From Primula veris (taxonomy: Eukaryota > Streptophyta > Magnoliopsida > Ericales > Primulaceae), in contig OY821742.1 of assembly GCA_963682055.1 (NCBI GenBank), forward strand, positions 9,455,752 through 9,519,751: a stretch of DNA of 64,000 bases. Reading direction: 5' to 3'. A program made the translations under genes and the position numbers. This document shows positions 38,944 through 48,057 of this stretch, piece by piece. The notes under the pieces are model-generated. The model saw only the letters and a program-made list of their open reading frames with translations, did no database searches and was not told where the DNA came from. How positions within the stretch are numbered: position 1 is the stretch's first letter; every line of letters begins with the position of its first letter.

Positions 38944-40410
38944 CTAAGGATCAATGGGCGGAAAAACCGAACTACCAGACCGAGAGAAAGCCATCCAAGC
39001 TGTGCAATTTAACCGAGCTTGGTAGGAATCATTCATGACGACCAAGCATTCATTCTCCGAGGAGAGGTCGTTGTTCTCCTTGGTAAGAACCTTGATGCGC
39101 CCCTCAAGTCGAGCATTTCTAACTGTCATGCTAGCTAGGCCTTGAGGGGAGTTATCGAATTTACCCTTAGCATGGTCCCAAATCTCCTCGGCATCATACC
39201 ATGTAGGGGTGGGTAAAAAATCCGCAAACCCGCCCCGTAACCCAATCCGTAGGGATTGGGGCGGATTGGGACGGGTTGGGTGTTAAAAAAAGTTAAATCC
39301 GCCCCGCCCCAATCCGTAAAAAAATTCGTGGGTTGGGTTAGGGTTGGGGTTTCCAAACCGCGGGTTAATCCACCCCAACCCGTTTCAATCCGCATATATA
39401 TATATATATATATATAAATATAAATTTTCTCAAGATCTTTTTTAATAAACTGTCCAACTCTTCGTTTCCCAATGTTCAAAATAAACTCTCCAGTTCCAAA
39501 TAACCTATTCACTTTCCATTCTTCCTCATCTCTTCACTTTCCATTCTTCCTCATCTCTCCAGTTCTGTGCTCCTCTCTCTCTCTGAAAATGGTAAGTTTC
39601 ATTCTTCATATTCTTTGGTTTTCAATGGTTGTGATCAAATCAATTAATTAAAAAATGTAAAACAGTATTTTTTTTAAATAAATATAAAACATTCTCTCCC
39701 TTTCTTTTATCGTCTGACAAACTCATGTTCTGCCTAAATAATCCCGGTTGATGGTCATACTCAGTGAATTATTAATTTTGATTTCAATTGTTATGTAGTT
39801 TTCTGATTTTGATTATGTTGATGAAAAACAATTTGTTTTGTTTTGTTTTAGCTTTGTTACTTGTTCTGAACATTCTAAACGTATTTTGGTTGACTTTTAC
39901 TTTATATTTCTATTTGAAAGATTTATTTTTTTAAAAATATTTAGGTAAATTATGCGAAATAATGAAAAATTAATGACTAAAATGAAAATTCAAGAAACAA
40001 CCCGCACCCAATCCGCCCCGCTTGATAATGGGTTGGGTTGGGGTTTTAATTATAATGGGTTGGGTTGGGTTGGGTTGGGATTTGAATTTTACTAATCCGC
40101 CCCAATCCGTCCCGCCATTTATTTTACGGGGCGGGTTAGGATTGAGACCAATCCTCCTCAATCCGCCCCGTGCCCACCCCTAATACCATGAGTGGGCTAA
40201 ATGATTTCTCTATAGCAGCAACTTATCAAGCTGACGACTCAAGGCCGAGATCTTAGTCCATTTTATTGTTTTCTCGGGATGAGAGACGGTCAGACTCAAG
40301 GCCAAGGTACCATACTCCTTCTCGAGTCTGGTCATTCGATGACGGACCCGAGATACCTCGGCATCTAAGCCCTTCATCTGAGCATGATATCTCACCACGA
40401 GCTCAGACAT
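38944..40410 (-). pseudogene. small antisense coiled-coil gene B, split by a hAT insertion and one TAG
   Basis: The left part (MSELVVRYHAQ, 40410 down to a TAG at 40210-40212) and the right part (to 38944, with RIKVLTKENNDLSSENECL) lie in the same frame if the hAT element 39204-40182 and one 8-bp target duplication are ignored. The result would be about 155 codons of coiled coil. A minus-strand TATA (CTATAAATG, 40504-40512) is 95 bp upstream of the start. Function unknown. Confidence 0.62.
39204..40182. mobile_element. non-autonomous hAT element, 979 bp, nested in the retrotransposon
   Basis: Perfect 10-bp inverted ends TAGGGGTGGG and CCCACCCCTA, flanked by the 8-bp duplication ATACCATG (39196-39203 and 40183-40190). 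Subterminal regions are packed with CGGGTTGGG/CCCAATCCGC-type repeats, as in many plant hAT elements. A (TA)n tract lies at 39,396-39,415. The middle (about 39,520-39,950) has a different look, with ATGGTAAGTTT at 39,589 like a first exon plus donor site, but no transposase. Confidence 0.93.
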
Positions 40411-40799
40411 TCTTGGAAGTTATTATAGTACAAAAGATAATAGAGAGAGGAAGAAGCAAACAATAGGGGTGTGAGAAATGATAATTACTAAAGAAAAGAT
40501 GAGCATTTATAGAACAAAGATAGTATGGCATTGACTGACAATGCTGGGGAACGTGCATGTTCGCCTGACAAATACTTGGGAACATGCACATTATCTGACA
40601 TTGCATGGGAGCCTGCATCCGATACAGGCCTCAAACGTCACTCGGCTGCAGTACAGCAAGGAATAAAGGCAAGATATTCGAAGGTCCACATTCCAAAAAA
40701 GCGACAAACCACAAGTGCAACATAAAAAGAAGTGCAAGATAAAGGGGCAAATATAAAGGGGCAAATATAATTTTCATTAATAAAGATGGAATACATCGC

Positions 40800-41416
40800 T
40801 GCTCATTACATCAGAGGACAACATTAAAAGGAAAAACTTTTACATCAGAGGACATCAAAAAGAAAATCTATTACATCCAAAAAGAAAATCTATTACATCC
40901 GAGAAAAAAGATCTATTACATCCGAGAAAATCTATTACAGAAGATCATACAAAGAAGATCGACTATATCAGCGGGCCAAACGAGCAGGAGGCGTGAAGGG
41001 AAGTAAAAAAAAAAAAAAAAAGATGAAGAGGAACATAAAGAAGAAAAGAGAAAAAGAAAGAAAAAGATGAAGAGGAACATAAAGAAGAAAAGAGAAATAC
41101 GAATAAAAGAAACATAAAAAAAAAAAAAAAGAAGAGTGCAAGAAAACGAAGAAGGAAAGGTGGTAAGACCGAGGATGAAGAAAGAGAAAGGAAAAAAGTA
41201 GAGAGAATAAAATATAAAAGAAAAAGAAAAATGACAAAAACCCTAGAAGTAACAAAAAAACCCGAGGGACTCAGGGTTGATTGTTAGATCATAGTGGTGA
41301 GAAAAGAAGATGAAGAAAAAGAAAGGGGAAGCGCAGAAGAAAAAGAAAAAGAAATGAGAAAAGATGAAGAAATGAAGAAAATTGAAAAAAATAAAAAGAA
41401 AGAAAAAAGGGCGACG
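40800..41416 (+). repeat. purine-rich and short-repeat tract in the retrotransposon
   Basis: 40,800-40,950 repeats CTATTACATCCGAGAAAA-like units; 40,999-41,240 and 41,300-41,416 are almost pure A/G (AAGAAAAAGA type). No credible gene in either strand; the long open frames here are low-complexity. Confidence 0.8.
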
Positions 41417-41710
41417 CTAGGGGGAAGTCGATCGGTATCGATAAGAGGGCCCGGTAGAGACATTCCTGTCTCGAAGTGTCGGGTTCCCCCTCAACACCTC
41501 ATTCTCTTCGATTAGAGCCTGACGAGCACGTCGGCAATAATCCAACTCGGACCTTAGCCAAGTTAATTCCCGAACCATCTCGGTATGGTGATAACGCATC
41601 ACCTTTAACTCCTCTTCAGCATCCTTCAACAGCTTTAGTGCGTGGCCATAGGAGGCTTCGAAAGCCTCCACTTGCAAAACCAGTGTAGATTTGGTGAAAG
41701 AACCAGCCAT
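41417..41710 (-). CDS. small antisense coiled-coil gene C, intact
   Basis: ATG at 41710 gives a 97-aa protein starting MAGSFTKSTLVLQVEAFEAS, with heptad-like helix (HALKLLKDAEEELKVMRYH; ARQALIEENEVL) and a Ser/Arg-rich tail. An upstream in-frame start exists, but the minus-strand TATA box TATAAATA (41795-41802) lies about 85 bp from this ATG, favouring it. Same strand, size and layout as genes A, B, D and E. No known family recognised. Confidence 0.6.
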   Translation of the reverse strand: MAGSFTKSTLVLQVEAFEASYGHALKLLKDAEEELKVMRYHHTEMVRELTWLRSELDYCRRARQALIEENEVLRGNPTLRDRNVSTGPSYRYRSTSP

Positions 41711-42316
41711 TTTAAGGGAGTTATGGAATAAAATTCTATATATGGTAAGGAGAGATAAAGAAGAGATTATGAATAAACCCATATCTTAAGAAGGTATTTA
41801 TAGAAAAATTAAGGATGGTTTAATGTGAGGAATTGCAGCCGTTCGTCAAAAGGCTCTGGAAAACATGTGTGATTAAAAGCTGCGCCTATTGAGAGGAAAT
41901 TAAAAGTGGGGAATTGCAGCCGTTCGTTATTAAAAGATGCGTCTATTAAGAAGAAACACTTGGATTCATGCCAGTATTTAAAGAGGGAAAATTCCAAAAA
42001 AGCTTCTACATGTGTCTCTTTAGGAAAGTGCAACAGTGTTAAGAGATAAATGATAAGATTTGTACACAGGGCTCAAGAAATCCCATTAGTTCCTAGATAC
42101 AAAGATTCAGAAGATTCAGTGGATAAGGTCAAGCACAAGACCCAAGAAAAATCATTAATGAAGCCACAAGCATGTGCCGTCAAAATTAATTATATTTGGA
42201 AAATAAATCATATAAAAACAAGAAAAAGAAGAGTTTTCATTAATCAAGGGGAACTTCATTACAAGATACTTCTCGACAAAAAGACATTCCAACATCACAG
42301 AGTAAGAAAAATAGAA

Positions 42317-42655
42317 TTATTTTGTAGAAGGGCCAGCTTCTTCGTCGGGCCTCTTCTTAGACCGAGCATACACTTCCTTGAGGGCCAATTTATAAGCCCT
42401 CTTGGAAGCAATATGCCTATCTCTGGAGGCCTCGAGCTCTTTGATCCGAGCACGAGCCCATATATTGTCGATCAACGACCTCTGATATTCACCCTCCATG
42501 GCCTCCAAGCGCTCGTCCATCTCGACAGCTCGACGAGCCTCCATGGTTAAAGAGGCAACCCTCCTTTCGAGGATACGGGCTTTCCTCACCTCCTCCTCTA
42601 GGTGAGCAACATATTCAGGAAGGTTGTCACCACTATTTTCACGAGGAGAAGCCAT
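42317..42655 (-). CDS. small antisense coiled-coil gene D, intact, paralogue of gene E
   Basis: 112 aa from ATG 42655: MASPRENSGDNLPEYVAHLE, then charged helix and a conserved stretch SKRAYKLALKEVYARSK. Gene E (42956-43267) shares MASP..xxGDNxPEYxAHLExEVxKA and KRAYKLAxKELxxRSK at the same spacing, so both descend from one gene. A minus-strand TATAAAA box lies at 42714-42720, 59 bp upstream. The conservation of protein between two copies suggests past selection. Confidence 0.68.
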   Translation of the reverse strand: MASPRENSGDNLPEYVAHLEEEVRKARILERRVASLTMEARRAVEMDERLEAMEGEYQRSLIDNIWARARIKELEASRDRHIASKRAYKLALKEVYARSKKRPDEEAGPSTK

Positions 42656-42955
42656 TCAATTCGGTAAATAAAAAGATAAAAAAAAAAAAAAAAAAAAGGC
42701 AGGTACAGCCCCCTTTTATAAGAAGAAACAATTGAGAATATCAAGGGTCATCTCGAAGAAAGACAAACCCTAGTGAACTTCCCAAAGACATTTATGTCCA
42801 ACTAACCACAGTCCCAAGTCCAATTAAAGTCGTCCAATGAGGTATCAAGAAGATAAACAGACAAGAACGAGAATAAAGAAATATTTTATTAATTTCAAAT
42901 AATTCGATTACAACTAGGGAATGATGCCCCATACAAAAGAAATTATAAAAACTAA

Positions 42956-43267
42956 TTATTCCGAAGAAGAGCTTGCTTCAATGCCATCCGACCCTGGTTT
43001 GGACCGATTATGCAGCTCCTTGAAGGCAAGCTTATAGGCTCTTTTTGTCGCCCTTTGCTTAGCGAGAGAAGCCTCAAGACTCTTTATACGCTCAAAGGCC
43101 CAATCCCGATCAGCCATCGTCACATGGTGAGCCGCGTCCATATCAGACAATTTCTTCGCCGTAACGGCCAGCTTCCTTTTCACAGCATGAGCTTTCTTGA
43201 CCTCATTTTCTAAATGAGCAATGTATTCGGGAGAGTTGTCACCAGTAGCACCATTGGGAGAGGCCAT
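42956..43267 (-). CDS. small antisense coiled-coil gene E, intact, paralogue of gene D
   Basis: 103 aa from ATG 43267 (MASPNGATGDNSPEYIAHLE), chosen over a longer upstream frame because the paralogue starts at the same place and a minus-strand TATAAAA (43319-43325) lies 52 bp before it. Coiled coil with a basic end (ATKRAYKLAFKELHNRSK) and an acidic Ser tail. It lies 264 bp before the 3' LTR. Function unknown. Confidence 0.68.
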   Translation of the reverse strand: MASPNGATGDNSPEYIAHLENEVKKAHAVKRKLAVTAKKLSDMDAAHHVTMADRDWAFERIKSLEASLAKQRATKRAYKLAFKELHNRSKPGSDGIEASSSSE

Positions 43268-43531
43268 GACGTTCTTAGTAATGATAAGCAATGGAATATT
43301 TATGAGGGAACAATCCCATTTTATAGGCAAATAGGGAAATAGCAAGGGTCGCATCGAAGTTGGGTAGCAGGTTTGCAAATCCAAGACATTAAATGGGTCC
43401 CAGGGAGCAGTCTTAAAATAGGGACATTTTTCGATGAAGCATTGGGAACAGCAAGACAGAAGTAGCTTCCTCGACAGACCGAGCATGACTCCCTCGACGT
43501 GGAGACCACACCAAGGAAGTCAGGGAGCACT

Positions 43532-44098
43532 TGATAGAACATAAAAATTGGACCCGAATATATCTATTCGGGTACGAATCGACCCACCCATCATAGAGGG
43601 GTATCCAATGCTTAAATGGGTTATCACTTGCCTTTCTTTGAGAATAAGAGTGGATATTACTAAAAGCCCAAACCCACTTAGCTAGGGACCCATGTCTGAA
43701 AAATACCATGAGATGGAGACATTTGTCAACATCCTAGGGGATATAATTGCCTATAAATAGCCAAGTACCCCCCCCCCCCCCCCCCCCCCCCCTAAGAAAG
43801 GAGGAGAAATTCTATTCAAAAAATATAGAGAGAAGGAGAGAAAATAGAAAAGCTTGTCAGAACTCACCCCACCCGGAAGCAGACCGAACAAGATACAAAA
43901 TCGAACACCGAGATCGAAGAAAGTCCCATATTATTAGAGCAAGTTGTAATACCGAGCATAAGTATAAATAGAAAATTGTATTCCGAACAATTATACCACC
44001 GAGCTTAATAAAGATTAAGAGTTCGTTATTCATCCTCTTTTCACACATTATTATTGTTGAAAAGCCTAACGCCACCGATCAAAGTTATGACTTTATCA
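43532..44098 (+). repeat. 3' LTR of the Tat-like element
   Basis: 567 bp with the same TG...CA ends as the 5' LTR. It carries an extra ~52 bp near 43,600-43,650 and a ~25-C tract at 43,768-43,792. A weak purine tract (AAGGAAGTCAGGGAGCAC) precedes it. Confidence 0.95.
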
Positions 44099-44103
44099 CA
44101 ACA

Positions 44104-46031
44104 ATTATGACCATAAAAGCAAGTGTCCCTCATAATAATTCTTATAAACCACCGGAAGTGGGAGTAACTTTTAGGTAGACTCGGTCTACCATATAGGATT
44201 TTTTATGTGGTGTGGCAAATCAATCATATGTATATATCTGTCATTTATACATATCAACAGAATACAACTGAAACATCATATTAAAATCATCTCTCCCATA
44301 TTCCCACTACTTCTCTCTCATCCCTATATTTTTTGGAAAAAAACATCCTTCCTATTTTTTGAAAAGAAAACTCATCATAGATCAAATTCTTTGATCTAAA
44401 TTATCAAGATTCACTTTCTTTTTTAATACATAATAATAATTTAAGTTTTATTAAATAATGTAATCGAAAACTTGTGAAAAATAAAATATAAGAATTAAAA
44501 AAAACTTAAACAAAAATTGTGTAATTATAATTTCGAAAACTAAAACTAAATTTACAACTCAATAAAATCTCAAATATAATATTATAAAACTCTGGTTATA
44601 ATACTATCCTAAATTTAAATATTAATTAAAAAATTAATGATTTTAATATATTAGATTTTATGGAACATTACAACACAATAAAAACTCAAATATAATATTA
44701 CAGAACCCAAGTTGAGACTACCCTAAAGTTGAATATTAATTAAAATTTGATAATTTTAATATATTTTATTTATCGTAACATAATGTTAATTAAAGAAATT
44801 ATATTTAATGCATCATATGTTACAAGATATAATACAATTAATATTAAACCAATTTATTTTTATAATATCATGATATATAAAAATATTGTGTCACAATTAA
44901 TGTCTAACATGTAGCTTTTTACTTATACTAATATTAATATTTGAAAGCCAAAATTGATAAAAATATATCATGTATATGAGATGATAATTACGTAAGTTAG
45001 TTGTTTGGAAAACTTACTCATTTATGTTTTTTTGGTATACTTTTAAATTTTAAGTTACTTGGTACACTTTTTCCAAATGTCATCCAATGGGTTGTTTGCC
45101 ACATCACATAAGAATAAAGTACGCAGAAATAATTTTTTCCTCATTGTAATTTATTACACCTAAACAATATTTTATATTTAGGCATTGTTTTGCTAAAATA
45201 AGTCAACTTATTTTTCTACCAAGCATCATGATGCTAACGAATCAACTCAAAAGCCCTAAAAGCCTCTAATTTGATATATAATTTGACCTATTGGGTCCAA
45301 AATATTATATAAAAAAACATATTTACCAATATACAACACCATAATAATAAAAAACCGAAAATAATAATGAAAAGAGAGAGAAAAGGAGAGATAAAAACAA
45401 GGAAAGAATATGGGAACTCGGAATGAGGAAAGAATAGTGAGGGAGGATAGAGAGATGATAATTGGACGGTATGTTTTTGGGTAATAAATTTTTTTTACAC
45501 GGTATATTTTTGGTAATTTAGTCTTAAAAGTTCTATGTTTTTGTAATTTTTCCTTCAAATAATATGGATTTTTAAATCATATCCTTTTAATTAAAAATTG
45601 ATTTTATAAATTAAGTAAATTTATTAGCAAACAATAGTTTTTAAAAAAACATAAACCCAAATACGGTTCGCTAACGAATGCCGAGAATCGTTTAAGCATT
45701 CAAAACTTTCCATATCAAATTTACAGCCAATACAAATATTGTTGTATTTATTTCATAACATTATTTCATTATAAAACTTATGTCTTTGATTTACTTAAGT
45801 TAGGAAAAATTTATTACTGAATTACTATAAAAAAAACTAATTGCAACAAATACCGTACATAAACTTTTAAAGCCTAAAAAAACTATCAAACTTATGTAAG
45901 TATATAACCTTTCAAAAACTAAAATAATATAGGTCAATCGGAGATCAAATAAATCGAAACAAATGAATCGAATAAGAGGTTGAAATAAAACATATATATT
46001 TATCGGAAATATCAAATATTAATATGTGTAG
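44104..46031. other. AT-rich intergenic region between retrotransposon and MULE
   Basis: No gene on either strand. Several long open frames are low-complexity A/T. A purine-rich stretch lies at about 45,365-45,450. Confidence 0.6.
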
Positions 46032-46040
46032 ATTGGTTTT

Positions 46041-46107
46041 GAGGTTGGATTAATTAACATCAAAATTTCTGAAAATACTCTCAGACCGTAGATTAAATCT
46101 ACGGTCT
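46041..46107 (+). repeat. left terminal inverted repeat of the MULE
   Basis: Pairs with 55564-55631; the inner part (ATTTCTGAAAA...AGACCGTAGATT.AATCTACGGTCT) is the best conserved. Likely transposase binding region. Confidence 0.88.
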
Positions 46108-46246
46108 GTATTGATTCAATACAGACCGTAGATTTAATCTACGGTTTACAGACATTTGCTGCAAACCGTAGATTAAATCTACGGTTTGCATTGAATCAAT
46201 GCAGACCGTAGATTTAATCTACGGTTTGCAGCAAATGTCTGTAAAT
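46082..46246. repeat. four clustered palindromes forming nested hairpins, left end of MULE
   Basis: ACCGTAGATT(A/T)AATCTACGGT occurs at 46085, 46124, 46164 and 46204. Flanks also pair: 46144-46246 is one inverted repeat (ACAGACATTTGCTGCAAACC at the left and its complement at the right). Three TTACACAG(T/A)CAGTCCCTG direct repeats follow at 46,246-46,317. Confidence 0.93.
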
Positions 46247-46544
46247 TACACAGTCAGTCCCTGCTTTTCAAAATTACACAGTCAGTCCCTGCGCGAAAAT
46301 TACACAGACAGTCCCTGAAAAAACAGAATGTTACGTTTTTTTTAAAAAAAATAACATTTTATTCTACACTCTCTCTCTTTCTCTCAAAAACCCCCAATTT
46401 TCAACCCAAAAAATCACCCAAATCAATCAACCACAATTAACTATCAACTTTCTTAACAAAAAACCCCAAATCATCAATCAAATTTATCCATAATTCAAGG
46501 GTATATCTTTTATTCTCTAATTTATTATGTATTTTGTGTAATTT

Positions 46545-46850
46545 AAATTTGTAAAATAGGAAAAAATATATAAAATATGCAAATCCATAATTCACTTAGC
46601 TATATATAATTGTTTGTTGTTTGTTTATATTAATTATAGAAATTTTAATAATTGTTGATATTTGTCCCATTTTTGCATGTTTTTTTATTTTTTGTAATTT
46701 TAATTTGTAAAATAGGAAAAAATATATAAAATATGCAAAACCATAATTCACTTAGATATATATAATTGTTTGTTGTTTGTTTATATTAATTATAGAAATT
46801 TTAATAATTGTTGATATTTGTCCCATTTTTGCATGTTTTTTTATTTTGTT
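46545..46850 (+). repeat. ~155-bp direct duplication upstream of the PMD gene
   Basis: Two copies share AAATAGGAAAAAATATATAA, GCAAA.CCATAATTCACTTAG and TTGATATTTGTCCCATTTTT in order. Non-coding, AT-rich. Confidence 0.85.
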
Positions 46851-46859
46851 TGGTTAATT

Positions 46860-47895
46860 TGAATTGTTGATAATGTGTTTGGTTATGATTAAAAAATTGA
46901 ATTATTATTGTTTGGTTTATGAAAAAATGTGTGTTTGGTTATGATTAAAAAATTGAATTATTATTGTTTGGTTTATGATTAAATGATTGTTTGGTTATGA
47001 TTAAAAAATTGAATTATTATTGTTTGGTTTATGATTAAATGATTGTTTGGTTATGATTAAAAAATTGAATTATTATTGTTTTTGTTTATGAAAAAATGTG
47101 TGTTTGGTTATGATTAAAAAATTGAATTATTATTGTTTGGTTTATGATTAAATGTGTGTTTGGTTATGATTAAAAAATTGAATTATTATTGTTTGGTTTA
47201 TGAAAAAATGTGTGTTTGGTTATGATTAAAAAATTGAATTATTATTGTTTGGTTTATGATTAAATGTGTGTTTGGTTATGATTAAAAAATTGAATTATTA
47301 TTGTTTGGTTTATGATTAAATGTGTGTTTGGTTATGATTAAAAAATTGAATTATTATTGTTTGGTTTATGATTAAATGATTGTTTGGTTATGATTAAAAA
47401 ATTGAATTATTATTGTTTTTGTTTATGAAAAAATGTGTGTTTGGTTATGATTAAAAAATTGAATTATTATTGTTTGGTTTAGGATTAAATGTGTGTTTGG
47501 TTATGATTAAAAAATTGAATTATTATTGTTTGGTTTATGAAAAAATGTGTGTTTGGTTATGATTAAAAAATTGAATTATTATTGTTTATTTATGATTAAA
47601 TGTGTGTTTGGTTATGATTAAAAAATTGAATTATTATTGTTTTTGTTTATGATTAAATGATTGTTTGGTTATGATTAAAAAATTGAATTATTATTGTTTT
47701 TGTTTATGAAAAAATGTGTGTTTGGTTATGATTAAAAAATTGAATTATTATTGTTTGGTTTATGATTAAATGTGTGTTTGGTTATGATTAAAAAATTGAA
47801 TTATTATTGTTTGGTTTATGATTAAATGTGTGTTTGGTTATGATTAAAAAATTGAATTATTATTGTTTGGTTTATGATTAAATGATTGTTTGGTT
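46860..47895 (+). repeat. 56-bp minisatellite, about 18 units, directly upstream of the PMD gene
   Basis: The core GGTTATGATTAAAAAATTG followed by AATTATTATTGTTTGGTTTATG recurs every 54-59 bp with few substitutions, so the array is young. It decays at its right end into TGGTTATCATTAATTGGTTA units that reach the PMD start codon at 48058. Confidence 0.95.
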
Positions 47896-48057
47896 ATCAT
47901 TGTTTTGTTATCATTAATTGGTTATAATTGAGTTATCATTGTTTGGTTATCATTAATTGGTTATCATTGAGTTATCATTGTTTGGTTATCATTAATTGGT
48001 TATGTTATCATTTTTTGGTTATCATTAATTGAGTTATATTTGGTTATCATAGTTAGG

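Larger units (their letters stand above)
25740..44098 (+). mobile_element. complete Tat-like Ty3/gypsy LTR retrotransposon, 18.36 kb, non-autonomous by decay
   Basis: Both LTRs start TGATAGAACAT and end CTTTATCA, and CAACA flanks the element at 25735-25739 and 44099-44103. The primer-binding site follows the 5' LTR. Gene order is gag, protease, RT, RNase H, a second RNase H domain, integrase, which with the long 3' region carrying antisense genes and tandem repeats fits the Tat lineage. Sense coding ends at 32281; the remaining 11 kb holds tandem repeats and only antisense genes. Stops and frameshifts in gag-pol mean it cannot move on its own. A hAT element is nested at 39204-40182. Confidence 0.95.

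Noticed and set aside
40968..41255. 95-aa Phe/Leu-rich minus-strand frame like a membrane protein
   Set aside because: It is the complement of an A/G-rich tract; composition artefact.
44170..45130. Possible transposon with ends sharing TTATGTGGTGTGGCAAA-like text in inverted order
   Set aside because: Only about 25 bp resemble each other, and neither the ends nor a target duplication could be fixed.
46860..47895. CRISPR-like or centromeric satellite array
   Set aside because: Units are contiguous and all lie within the transposon ends; too short for a centromere array.
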